Below, one piece after another: positions 48,900-60,130 of a DNA stretch of 64,000 nt. This stretch comes from Anaeramoeba flamelloides (Eukaryota; Metamonada; Anaeramoebidae). The first letter of the stretch is position 1; each line of letters begins with the position of its first letter. The stretch spans positions 6,076,001 through 6,140,000 of the forward strand of contig JANTQA010000029.1 of the NCBI GenBank assembly GCA_027625915.1, read 5' to 3'. A program made the position numbers and the translations under genes. The notes under the pieces were generated by a model, which was given only the letters and a program-made list of their open reading frames with translations, was not told the origin of the DNA and made no database searches.

Positions 48900-49465
48900 G
48901 GGATAGTCTATATTAATTTTTTTTAGGGAAATTTAATAGAGATTTAGAATTTTTTGTCAATTACTTTGATTTGAAAAAACCCTGTTTTTTTTTTTTTTTT
49001 TTTCATTAAAGAGTGGGTACTAAAAGTCCTCCTGTTTGCCCGAATCCCTAATTTGAATTAGAGATATTGTTGAACCAAGTGAGAGCTGGTCATTTCTCCC
49101 AAAAATCGGATCCACTCCATAAATTGAGAGGGATTTTGTTCCAATTCAGTTTTTATTTTTATAATAATCAAAAAGATTCAACCCGGCCAAACGATTTCCT
49201 CAAAGAATTAGTGGTTCTAAGAAGCATAAGCGGGATTTTTAATTAACATTACACCGTAGTGGCTATTTGAGAAAATGGTAAACAATAAGAAATAATGGTT
49301 AAGGGAAAGAATCCCGGCCTTCCGATTGTACACTGGGTTGTGTTTCCACTTGCCCTTACCGGTTCTCGAAAAACCCCTGTTTATTATCAATTCTAAACAT
49401 ATTTCAAGATAAGGATTCCTTATTTAGTTATTGGTCAAAAAAAAAAATTAATAGAGATTAGTCCC
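48900..49465. mobile_element. TTAA-flanked MITE (family 2, copy B), interrupted by a SINE
   Basis: TTAA lies at 48896-48899 and 49466-49469. The left end is GGGATAGTCTATATTAATTT; the right end, inverted, is GGGACTAATCTCTATTAATT. The element is in the opposite orientation to copy A at 45546. Without the 380-bp insert at 48988-49367 and one target copy, it is close to the length and sequence of copy A. Confidence 0.85.
48988..49367 (-). mobile_element. tRNA-derived SINE with poly-A tail and 15-bp target duplication
   Basis: Read on the minus strand, it starts GAGAACCGGTAAGGGCAAGT. Its head resembles a tRNA: a box A-like GGGCAAGTGG, then GTGTACAATCGGAAGGCCGG, a tRNA anticodon-to-variable-arm-like stretch, and a degenerate box B (GGGATTCTTTCCC). 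A tRNA-unrelated body follows, then a run of about 16 A. Target duplications GAAAAACCCCTGTTT (49368-49382) and GAAAAAACCCTGTTT (48973-48987) flank it, differing at one or two positions. The insertion site is in the MITE at 48900. It is about 380 bp and far more GC-rich than its surroundings. It has no coding capacity and would need a LINE in trans. Confidence 0.8.
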
Positions 49466-49632
49466 TTAAAAAAAAATCATGATTATAATTTTTAATTGTG
49501 ATCATTGATAAAAAATCAAATAATTTATTGTACAATAATATTTATCATAGATTTTGGAGAACCATTTTCACAATGTACCAGTAATATTACTTAAACTCAA
49601 TTACAATATATTATAATTTTATACAAACCAAA

Positions 49633-50330
49633 CTAAACTCTGTTTCAGTCAAAGGGGCCCAACGTTTTTTTCAAATATCAATTATTTTATATAATTGACC
49701 TTTGAAGAACTAATAAGAAATAAACATAATAATACACCTCAAAGAAATGTTGATACATGTCTGAAAGAATATTAATAAATCAATAGTTTTTCTTAAAAAT
49801 TGAAAAACTCAAATTCTTATGGCCCTATTGAGAAAAACAACGATGTTTGTTTTGAACTTCTACTGGTATTTGAATAATAAATATCAAACATTTTTCACTT
49901 CATTTTCCATACTTTTCTTTTAGAAATTAAGCCCTCAAACAAAGTTTGTTGGTATTTGTGGTCTCTATTTGAAAAAGGAAATGAAAATGAAGTGAAAATT
50001 TTTCACATTTATTAAACAAATATCAAGATCAAAGATCAAATTGAATTCCAATAGAAATCAATATGATTTCTCAACAATCTTTACATGGTTTCAATGACAT
50101 TAGAATAACAAGTTTTGACCAAGTGACTATTGATCTTGCAATAAAAAATTTTTTTGCAACTAAATGACTTTTTAAAAAAAAAATCGAAAAAAAAAAACAA
50201 AATGTGAAAAAATGATTTCAATTTTAAAAATTTCCAAGAATAAAATTTTTCTTCTAATATCTATGCAAACCCTTTAAACACGTGTATTATACGATTACAA
50301 CTGGGCCCCTTTGACTGAAAAATAGTTTAG
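49633..50330. mobile_element. MITE with GGGCCC-containing inverted ends (family 3, copy A)
   Basis: The left end is CTAAACTCTGTTTCAGTCAA, then AGGGGCCCA; the right end, inverted, is CTAAACTATTTTTCAGTCAA, then AGGGGCCCA. About 698 bp. The interior holds a second inverted pair around CACTTCATTTTCCATAC and AAATGAAAATGAAGTGAAAA. No coding frame. Confidence 0.75.
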
Positions 50331-51317
50331 ATGTTAATACTTTAAATTTAAAATAGAGGTTATTGAAAATAATATTGTAAACAGAATGTAAAAAAGATTA
50401 AATAACGAAAAAAGTATACCAAGGTTTCTATCACATAAAGGGGTATATTTATTTTTATAAAAATGACCAGAAAATATATATCTCAGGGGCAGTGCAAATT
50501 TATTTAAAAAAAGCTAAAAAAAAGTGCATGTCCAATTTTAATCAAAAAAAATAGATTTATTTGAAATACCCTACCTCTAAAAATAATCGTAAAATGCGGA
50601 TTTAAGAATTAACCCAGATAAAAAAAATAAAAAAAACAACCAAGGATGATATCAATGCAATTTTATTTGTGTTTATTAAACCATGAAAAAATGGTAAAAT
50701 ACCCAATTTACCAGACATAATTATGAGGATTTTTTCTTGATTAAAGATCTTTGTTTGTTGATACTCTAATAATTTGGAGTAAAATTTGAATTTTCAAATT
50801 TAAATTTTGTTATTTTTGATAACTATTTTAATTGCTTGAAAACACCCCTCTAATTAACAAAAATGGACTGTAAAAAGAAATTTTAGAAAATGAGAGTTTC
50901 CTATTGATTTTTAATAACTGTTTATCAATTTTTTTAATTAAAATTGGAATAAAAACATATTTTTATTAAGGTAAGAATAATGAAGTTTTAGATGACGAGA
51001 GGAAAAAAAAAATAACTTTGAAAATGTTTTTTAATATAGAAATTTTCATTTTTTTTTGTTGGAGTTGGTGAATTTAAAAATTATTCTTTCAAAATTTGAA
51101 ATTTTTCTTACTAATAAGGATTAAAAAACAAAAAAACTAACAATAATTTGTATTTAATATTTTTTTATTTGATATTTTTAAAAATTTGGTACAGAAGGTA
51201 ATGCTTGTATCTTTTCTAACTCCCACAAGAAAATTCAAGAAACAGTTTTTGTTACCATTTTTTTTTTTTTTTTTTTTTATTAATTTTTTAAATAAAAAAT
51301 AACAATAAAGATTTTTT

Positions 51318-51435
51318 CATGGTTTTTAATTTCAAGGTTAAAGATATTTTGGAAGGATTCTTCCCTAATTTTGATTCTGATATAATGGATGAATTACCTA
51401 AACTTAATTTTTACAACACCGACATTTTATACTGG
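51318..51435 (+). CDS. Orphan exon-like frame
   Basis: From an ATG at 51319 the frame reads MVFNFKVKDILEGFFPNF, then DSDIMDELPKLNFYNTDILY, and meets a GTATGA donor at about 51436. Composition is protein-like and unlike the surrounding A/T runs. I found no second exon and recognise no family. It may be a gene relic or the first exon of a gene whose other exons I cannot see. Confidence 0.25.
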
Positions 51436-51750
51436 GTATGATTAAACACGATTGTCTTTAAAATTATATTCTAAATATCGAATCCTTCTTAAAAGAAATC
51501 CAAAATTATAAAAAGTAAAAGAAGATGAAAAAGAAGAGTGTAACGAAAAAAAAAAAAAAAGTAAAGAAATTTTGAAAAAAATAAAGAAAATATAAAAAGA
51601 ACAGGAAAAATTAAAAGATAAAGATAACACCCACATAAAGTATATGTTTGTATTAATATATAAATGTTTATCTAAATTTGAAATATCCGATTTTATATTT
51701 GTATTCTTTTTTTGCTTTTATTCACTTATAAAAAAAAAACAGATCTAAAA

Positions 51751-52112
51751 ATAAACTCCATTTCACTCAAAGGGACCCAGCCAAAAATGAAAAAGTCACT
51801 TTATTTTTAAGAATCAACCAAAATTAGATTGTTTAGAAATACGAGAAACAATAAACTTCTTATAATAGTCCATAATTATAAAAGAAAACCCTGAACAAAC
51901 CATAAATTTCAAAAAAAAAAAAATGTTAAAAAAATTTTTTGGCCCCATTCATTGGAACGTCTCGTGCAAAATTTCTCAATTTTTTTAGGAAATTAAAATC
52001 GTTGATAATAAGATTTTTTACCTGTTGATGTATGAATTTTAAAAGAACATACAAAGCTTAACTTTTCTTAATGTTTATTTCGTCTTTCAAACATTTTTTT
52101 TTTCAAAGTAAA

Positions 52113-52180
<68 letters not shown>

Positions 52181-52336
52181 CAAAAAAACAAAAAAAACAA
52201 AATTTTACAAAATGAGAAAAAATGATTTTGATCTAAAAATTGAAAATTTTAGTTTGATAAGAGTAATGAATTAAACTCATAGAATGTCTTCCATTTCTTC
52301 CCTAAAACTGGGCCCCTTTGACTGAAAAAGAGTTTA
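51751..52336. mobile_element. MITE with GGGCCC-containing inverted ends (family 3, copy B)
   Basis: The left end is ATAAACTCCATTTCACTCAA, then AGGGACCCAG; the right end, inverted, is ATAAACTCTTTTTCAGTCAA, then AGGGGCCCAG. About 586 bp. It contains a run of 62 A at 52118-52179, which is not in copy A and is probably a later expansion. Confidence 0.75.
52118..52179 (+). repeat. A62 homopolymer
   Basis: Sixty-two consecutive A, the longest homopolymer in the window, inside the family 3 element. It is followed by GC and short A/C runs. Confidence 0.9.
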
Positions 52337-53234
52337 TATTTTTTGTTTTATTTTAATTTTTATTTTTTTTTATTAACTGTAGTAACTTGATTCCAAACAT
52401 ACAATAACCCACGCTATCTAATTCTAATTTCAAAAAAAAAATCAATATATTTGTCTTTTTGTATAAGATTAAAATATAAATCATTAAGAAAAATATATTG
52501 GATAATTTATTCATAATCATATAAATAACAAATATATAATTTAAATAATAATTGCAAAAATTTCAAAATCTTGAAAATATTTCTTTGAATTCTGATATTC
52601 TCTTTCGGAAAAATACCGGGCGCCTCAAAAAAAAAATATTTTCTAGAGGATTATGATAAAAAAGTATAATTAACACAAATATCATTAAGCTTTCTAAAAA
52701 ATCCAAAACCCAAAAATTTAAATAAATTCACATATCTATTAAATTTAAAAGTGAAATCATAAAAAAACGACATCTAGAATTATACCATTTAAATTTTACA
52801 TTTATTTTACATTTTTCTTGAGAAAACGAAAGTAAAAATTTCGATCGATTTATTATTCAACAAATACTGTTCCAAAAATTATACATGCAGAAGAGTTTAA
52901 TCTAGTGTTTTCGAATAAAAAGATATTTATTTTTGATAATAGGTATTACATTAGCAGATCAAAGTAACTACAATAATAAACCCCATGGTATTGGTTTCTT
53001 AAAATTCTCTTATTAAAAATAGAATTCTATAAATGAAAGATTAATAATGAAAAATTTTAAACAAAAAAATTAACGTAAAATTGAGATTATATGAAAAATA
53101 TTCAACTATTTACATTCATGATTAAAATTTTACTGAAAATATCAAATAGTTAACTTTCAAAAATCGATTTGAACTTGTATATACTATTGAATGGTAAATT
53201 AGATCTTACATTGAACAATATAAAAAAAGGCGTA
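52337..53234. other. AT-rich intergenic DNA, no gene seen
   Basis: About 900 bp between two elements. Only short A/T-rich frames. Confidence 0.6.
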
Positions 53235-53706
53235 CAGTGGTGTAAATAACCCGTTCAGACAACCTTTAACCCATTATTAAAATTTAACTCGTGGTTTTTT
53301 TTCATACTTGGGTATTGGAAGACCAGAAGGCACTTATATATTCTTGGTTCGGATTAAAATTTACTATAGAGGTTAGATCTTTGATTAATAAAATGGCTCT
53401 ATTATATTAAATGCTTTTGTTTGAAAAATTTCATCATATTTACAAAATTTGTGAGATTAAATGATTATTAATAAAAATTCAAAAAATGAAATTATTCTCT
53501 TTTTTTGTCAAAAAATTACATTTTAATCTTCCAGTATCTTCATAATCCTTTTTTAAATTTTATTTAAAGAACCCAATTTCTTATTTATGTATTGTTGTCA
53601 CCCCATTGATTTTTTTCTTTTATTTCTACAATCAGCCAATATTTTTTGCATGAGTTAAATTTTAGTAATGGGTTAAAATAAAAAACATGGGTTATTTACA
53701 ACACTG
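53235..53706. mobile_element. TA-flanked CAGTG MITE with about 60-bp inverted repeats
   Basis: TA lies at 53233-53234 and 53707-53708. The left end is CAGTGGTGTAAATAACCCGT; the right end, inverted, is CAGTGTTGTAAATAACCCAT. The arms continue through TTTAACCCATTA and TAAAATTTAACTC. 472 bp, no coding frame. TA duplication and CAGTG ends are the signature of Tc1/mariner-type non-autonomous elements. Confidence 0.85.
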
Positions 53707-53708
53707 TA

Positions 53709-54324
53709 GATTATATTTTGAAATACTGATTTTCTATTATTTTTGTCACACATAATTTTTTGATCAATCTAGTCTTCAACCAAAAGTTAATTAATTTTTA
53801 TTCTTTTTATCAACAATCCGAAATAAATAAATAAAGTAAAGATTATATGGTGAAAAAAACATGGGTGGTAGAAAATTTATAATCCTTCTTTTTCATAATT
53901 GAACTTATTTTTCTCTTTTTGTTTTAAAAATTTATCTTAAAAATGTGTAAAAAAACAGAGATATACGTTAATTATTTTTCAATTTTAATTTGAATAAAGA
54001 TCTTTCTTTATGAATTTCTATTTGCTTGGCTTCAAAGAATCGGAATCAGAATAAGAAAAGCAATCAACTCTTCAACAGTTTGATTCTCTTAAATCCATTC
54101 AAAAATTTTGTTATGACCGTTATAAATTTAAAAATTTTGAAAAATCTTCAAAGATAGTTAATAATAATTAAATTACAATTAAGTTTTTAATTGTAAACAC
54201 AGACGGTGTTTGTTTAAAATATGCTCCAAATTAGAATAAATCTTTATTTCTTTCTGATTTCAAACATTTTCTTTTCAATAAAAATTTCTTTTTTTGAGGA
54301 AATTTTTTTCGAAAGCCAATTCTT
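53709..54324. other. 5' flank of the SANT-domain gene
   Basis: AT-rich DNA upstream of the ATG at 54325. No gene supported. An upstream frame at 54221 runs into the gene in another phase and is a shadow. Confidence 0.5.
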
Positions 54325-56142
54325 ATGTCTTCGGAAAGTTCTAACTCAACTTCAGAAAGTGAAAATTTCAGAAAGAAATCAAAAACATCAAAAAGAAAAT
54401 TACAGAAAAAAAAAAAGAAAAATAAGAAAGAAAGAATCTCTGATTCAGAAATTACTTCAGAATCAGAAGAATCAAACACAGAATCAGGAACTCAATCCAA
54501 ATCCCAATCCCAGTCTGGAGAAGAAAGTTCAAATTCAACAAGTGGGGATGAGAAATCGGAATCAGAAGAAGAAAGTTCAAAGGAAGAGTCAGAATCAGAA
54601 GAAGAATCAGAATCAGAATCAGAAGAAGAAAGTTCAACAAAAGAAACAAACTCAGGATCAGAAACGGAACAATCAAACTCAAAATCTGGAACTCAATCCG
54701 AGTCCGAATCAGAATCAGAAGAAGAAAGTTCAAAGGAAGAGTCAGAATCAGAAGAAGAAACCACAGCAAAAGAATCAGAATCAGAAGAAGAAAGTACAAC
54801 AAAGGAAACAAACTCAGGATCAGAATCTGAAAAATCAAACTCAAAATCTGGAACTCAATCCAAATCCCAATCCCAATCTGAAGAAGAAAGTTCAAATTCA
54901 ACCAGTGGGGATGAGAAATCGGAACCAGAAGAGGAAAGATCAAACTCAGAATCAGGATTAGAGGAAAAAACAAGTGATAATGAAGAAAGCAATAGTTCAG
55001 ATCAAGAAACAAATAAATACGATCTTTCTCAAAAAAATAATTTATCAGATCCAAACAGGTTTCATTATTTCAGCAAAGAAGACTTTATATTTTATAAACC
55101 ACAAAACGATGATTCAGATTCTGATTATGTTCCAACCAATTCCCAAAGAAAGCCAAACAAAAAAAAAAAGAATCAAAAAGGATCCAAAAACAAAAACAGG
55201 GATCAGAAAAACAAAAACAAAAAGAAAAACAAAAAGAAAAACAAAAAGAAACAGAAAAAGAAAAAGAAAAAGAAACACAAAAAGAAACATAAAAACAAAA
55301 AAAAATCAAATAAAAAATGGAGTTATGAAGAAATAGAACTTTTAAAAAAGGCACATTCTGTTGTCGATCCATTTTGTATCAATTTTTGGGAAAAAGTGGC
55401 TGAATTTGTACCCAACCGAACTGTAGAAGAGTGTTCTACCAAAATGTTTAATGAGTTTTCCATGGACACATTGAACCATCGGAAAAGGGGCAAAATGGAA
55501 ACCGTCGACTTAACACAATTGGCGGGCAAGGGCACACTAAAGAGAAGAAGACAAATGAGAGAGATCCTCAAGCAAGCGGAAAAGAAAAAGAAAAGTGATA
55601 TCTTTTTGGAAAGACCCGAGAAGGTTGAAACAGAGGTTGCCGTTTGCGGCATGGAGTCAAGCGGCGGCGAGGAATTCGAAATCAACTGGGATGTTGGTAA
55701 AAATTTATTAAAGGAAGAAGAATCAGAAGAATCGTCTGATTCTGATCACGTTTTTAAAAAAATTGATCAAGAACAATTGGACAACCTGATTAGAAAAATG
55801 AAAAAACAGCAAAACTCTCGAGCACACAAACGGTTTATCAAAGAAAAGAGAATAAAAAAAAAGAAAAAAGCAAAAAAAAAGCATATCTTGGCCGACATCA
55901 AAAAAAAAATCATCCATCGTCAAAACATTCGTTCACAATTTACAAAAATGACAAAGCAAGTCGGCAAAATTGTAAACGATTTAAAAAAAAATGATCAAAA
56001 AGAAAATTTATTGGAAAGCGACCAAGGTGAATACTATTGGACAGACGAAGAATCAGAAGACCCCGACCAATTCCACCCGACAAATGAACAATCATCTTTT
56101 ATTTCGAATGATAGTAAAACTGAAAAAATAGAGAACCAATAA
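54325..56142 (+). CDS. SANT-domain protein with MIS18BP1/KNL2-type C-terminus
   Basis: One exon, 605 residues, from ATG 54325 (MSSESSNSTSESEN...). Residues 1 to about 250 are Ser/Glu repeats, then a Lys/Asn/Gln-rich basic stretch. Residues about 330-380 form a SANT/Myb domain: KWSYEEIELLKKAHSVVDPF, then NFWEKVAEFVPNRTVEECST. At about 403 is GTLKRRRQMREILKQAEKKK, followed by SDIFLE. In animal MIS18BP1 (KNL2) the SANT domain is likewise followed by a GTLKRKxQMRExL motif, and later by a short 'YVFRMQK'-type helix comparable to VFKKIDQEQLDNLIRKMKKQ here. Those proteins bring the Mis18/CENP-A loading machinery to centromeres. No SANTA domain is seen, so orthology is likely for the C-terminal part only. 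Confident on SANT, good on the motif, moderate on role. Confidence 0.75.
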   Translation: MSSESSNSTSESENFRKKSKTSKRKLQKKKKKNKKERISDSEITSESEESNTESGTQSKSQSQSGEESSNSTSGDEKSESEEESSKEESESEEESESESEEESSTKETNSGSETEQSNSKSGTQSESESESEEESSKEESESEEETTAKESESEEESTTKETNSGSESEKSNSKSGTQSKSQSQSEEESSNSTSGDEKSEPEEERSNSESGLEEKTSDNEESNSSDQETNKYDLSQKNNLSDPNRFHYFSKEDFIFYKPQNDDSDSDYVPTNSQRKPNKKKKNQKGSKNKNRDQKNKNKKKNKKKNKKKQKKKKKKKHKKKHKNKKKSNKKWSYEEIELLKKAHSVVDPFCINFWEKVAEFVPNRTVEECSTKMFNEFSMDTLNHRKRGKMETVDLTQLAGKGTLKRRRQMREILKQAEKKKKSDIFLERPEKVETEVAVCGMESSGGEEFEINWDVGKNLLKEEESEESSDSDHVFKKIDQEQLDNLIRKMKKQQNSRAHKRFIKEKRIKKKKKAKKKHILADIKKKIIHRQNIRSQFTKMTKQVGKIVNDLKKNDQKENLLESDQGEYYWTDEESEDPDQFHPTNEQSSFISNDSKTEKIENQ

Positions 56143-59100
56143 TTAATTAAACATTAATTGTTTAAAGTTTTACAATCACAAATACCCCCCATCTTATCAT
56201 TATTATTTAACAATTCTAATGTTATGTGTAATAAATAAAAACCATTGTTTATTTTTGTTCAAACACCCCCTTTTCTTCCCCCCTCTCTTCTTCTTCTTCT
56301 TCTTCTTCTTCTTTTTTTTTTGTGAACAATGAATCTATTAAAATTCAGATTAAAAAAAAAAAAAAACTATTTTTTTGTTTTTGTAGTCTTTGGGTAACAG
56401 CCAATTTGATTATAAGCAAAATTGTTTAAAATTTGAAATCGAAATGATATATTTTTCGAATCAAATAAATACATTTAATTTATATTTAAATTACAGAATT
56501 TTCAGTAAATAGTAAAAATAGAAAAAATAATTATTGGCATGGTAAAATCAATTATAAAAAGAATTTGGATAAATTTTGAATTTGAATATTAGAATTTAAG
56601 AAACTTAGTTTTTTTTCAATTATTCCCCTTAAAAAAATAATTTTTTTTGAAACTTTTGAAAAAAAATAAAATTTTATTTTTTTTTGAATTTTTTTTTACA
56701 ATTTGGTTACTATTATGAAAAAAAAAAGTTTTATTTTTTCAATTTTATCTATTTAAAGATGAATTTTCAGCTTGCCCCAAAAAATTGTTAAAGTTTAGAT
56801 TTTATCCCCCCCCCCCATCAAATTGGACCCAGGGAATCGCACTCAAAAAAAAATCTAAATATAAAGTTGTTGAGTGAAAATTTCTTGTTTCTAGTATGGT
56901 CCATTTTCTTTTTGAACCGTTTATGAATATTTTTGATAAATAATTTATGGATTCAATTATAATTATCTCACTTTAGCAAAGATATATAAAAAAAAGTTAA
57001 CAGAATAATAAACAATACCAATTCAGTAAAAATATAAAAAATTAAAGTTTAATATGCTGACAATCGGCAAATGATTTTATATCATTGTACGTCGCATCAA
57101 AATTGTATAAATTTAATCCAAATATACAATAAAAACAATCAAAAAACCAATCAAAACAAAATTATTTGTTAAAATTATGTTATAAATATTTGTCGTTTAC
57201 GGGGAAATTTAAAAGTAGTTTTTTTCTTTTAAAAATCCATTTTTAATAATTATAATGTAGAATTCAATGAATTTATAATCATTTTTTTAAGTGGCAAGTT
57301 TTACAAAAAAATCAATTTTCTTTATTTTGATGAAATATTTATTTCAAAAGAACAGATTTATAATTACCAAATGAAAAATCGAAAAAATATAATTTAGATT
57401 TATAACCAAAAACCAAGAATAATTATTTACAAAAAAACTAGAAGAAGAATAACGATATATATATATATATATATATTATTATTATTTCTATCAATTGTTA
57501 GTTCAAGAAATTTTTTATCAACCATATAGAAACATATATACATATAAAAAAATTATAAGTTGAACGATTATCACAATAATTCATTTTGTAAATAGAAATG
57601 TCTAAAAAACACCTTTTTTTCAAAAAAAAATAATTTACTAACTTGAAGGGGTTCACTTTTCAATTTCAAGTTTTTAGCATAATGTACACAACATGTAATT
57701 ATTATCATTGATTAATGACTTGAAACCTTTATTTTTTTTTAAATGTTCTATTATCGTTCTCTTTAAGTTTAAAAGTACATTTTTTTTTTATTTATTTTTA
57801 TTTTATATAAATAATATAAATCTTACTTTTCTTAAAATAAACCATAAACTAAAGATTTTTGTAAAAAATATAATAATCCCAAAAAAATGACAATTTTGAT
57901 GAAAAAAAGTTTATTGCTGAAAATTTCCTGATATATTAATTTATTAGATGGGATGAATAATAAGGGGAATCGTAAAATTAACCAAAGTAAATTCTAAATA
58001 TTGTTTATTAAAATAATAACTCATTCTTAAAGGGCGTTTTAATTAATATAAACTATTTTTAAAATACAAGGGTACATAAAAAATCAAGAATTATTCATAA
58101 CTGAACCGAATTAATTATAGTATCATTCTAAAATATAAGAAACTCCTTAAAACATAAAAAATACCCAATTTTCCCTAAAAACCCATCAAAACAAGACAAT
58201 AAAAATTAATATAGATATATATTAAATATTGAAGTGTCATTTTATTTGAAATGAGAAATCCCGTTTTGTAAATTTTTGAAGGCGAAAAAATTATAAAATC
58301 ATTCAAAACAGCTGAACATGGTGAATTGGGTTAAGGCTCTTCATATTTATTGGTTACTCTTTATAAATCAAAATTTTGTTCTTTAAAATCACATTTTGAA
58401 GATAAAGTGGCAATTCGTCTGGGTATTTTGTTTGAATTTTTTTTCTTTATTTCTCTTTTTCTTTGTTCCACACACCAACCCAATTATGACCTTTCTTAAT
58501 TCCTATATCTAGCTCATTCAAAATTAGACTTAAAACATTTCAATTTTTATACTAGTAGATTATTTCCAAATTAGTTTATTCTGATCTTGCTTTTTCATTT
58601 TCCAACTATTCAGTATCCAAAAATATAAAAACAATAAATGAAAAAATGAAAAATTAAAATGAAAAACATCAATTAGTAATTATTTTATTAACAATCACAT
58701 TCGCCAGTATTGATGTTTTGAGAATTATATACTTTTGTTTGAAAGAGAGTTTGTATTTAATGATTTAATATTTTTTCTACCATCCACCCGAACAGCTTTA
58801 TTCAAATTATTCTTTTTTTTTTCAAAATTTTGAGAAAATTAATATACTAACCACGGCAAAAAATATATGGACTCGATTTTAATTAATATAAATATATTTA
58901 TAACTTTATTTTATGAAAAATACATCTTTTTACTCTTTGATATTTTTCATATTCAAAGACACTTTTTGATTCTTTTTTGTACTATTTACTAACAAAAAAA
59001 ACAATATTTATTTAATCTGATAGTTCCCCAAAAAAATATTACGAACTTTATTATAAGTAATAAACTTTGTTTACGCTAAATTACCATGCATTTATTTTCA

Positions 59101-59934
59101 ATATTCAATATTTTTAATAATTGACTCTTTAATAAAAAAGTAGAAATAAATAATATAATCCGCATTAGAGAATAGTTAATATCTTTGGATACAAATCTAC
59201 TCAAGTAATATATATTGACATATTCTTAAAAGTGAAAATTTTAAATTTTTAGTTACCTATTTAGAAACGCAATAATGTAAATATTGTTCTTCAATTGAAG
59301 ATCAAAAAAAAAATCTAAATAGAAATCAAAATAAATATCATTTTTCCAGTCAAATGATTTTCGCTATTCAATAATATACTGAATAACATGTTTTTAATTC
59401 GTGAATATAGATCATAAACCAAAATTCATAATAAATTACCCATCTTACATTTGAATTTTTAATTGCTTTTATATCTTTTTGAATTTTATTCTCTCACAAT
59501 GAAAAGTTTGCAAATAAATCATTTTTTCTCTTTTTTATTTTTTCAACAGTGTTTTGTTAAAATGGAAAATGAAAATGAAAAATTGGAAAGAAATAACAAA
59601 TGAATTAATGAAAAAATTGGTTTCAAATATGAAAAAGAGATTAGATTTAGTTCTTCAAATGGAAGGAGAATCGATAAATGGGGTTTTTTACTTTTTTAAA
59701 TTTTCTATTTTTTATGTAATACTTCTTGCCAAATAAATTGTCCAATTTTTTTTAACAGTTTTTTTTATTTTTCTTTCTTTTATTTTTAGACCAAAAATAA
59801 ATATCTCTTGAGTATAATATTTAATTTTAAAATCTAAATATTTATATAATAATAGATAACTTCAATTATTAAAAATATTTTTCTTTAAAATTTGATTTTT
59901 AATGGGTCAATTATTATGAAAGATAGTTTATAAT
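56143..59934. other. 3.8-kb AT-rich region with small repeats, no gene seen
   Basis: Contains a CTT run at about 56285-56312, a C11 run at 56806-56816 and an AT run at about 57454-57474. The short frame at 59554-59690 (WKEITNELMKKLVSNMKKRL) has some protein character but no start, partner exon or family. Nothing else supported. Confidence 0.5.
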
Positions 59935-60130
59935 AAAAAAAAATGAGTACAAGAATGACGTTATCAGAAAAATCTCAAAAAAAAAAAAGTAAAACGTGTA
60001 AAAATGATTTCAAATGTGAAATTTCAAAAATAAATTTTTTTCTAATACCCAATCAGACCCTTTAAACAATGGGCAATTCGCCCTATTACAATCCCCCCCT
60101 CCCTTTTTACTCAAAAATGGGTTGGATCAA
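59935..60130 (+). repeat. Partial third copy of family 3
   Basis: AAATGATTTCAAATGTGAAA, then AAATTTTTTTCTAATACCCA, then GACCCTTTAAACAATGG, then CCTTTTTACTCAAAAATGGG match the right third of the element at 49633-50330 in order (AAATGATTTCAATTTTAAAA, TTTTTCTTCTAATATC, AACCCTTTAAACACG, CCTTTGACTGAAAAATAG). The left end is not recognisable. Confidence 0.5.

Noticed and set aside
59554-59736. 60-codon frame (KNWKEITNELMKKL...)
   Set aside because: Begins within an A-rich stretch, lacks a partner exon and ends in a Phe-rich run. Not enough to call a gene.
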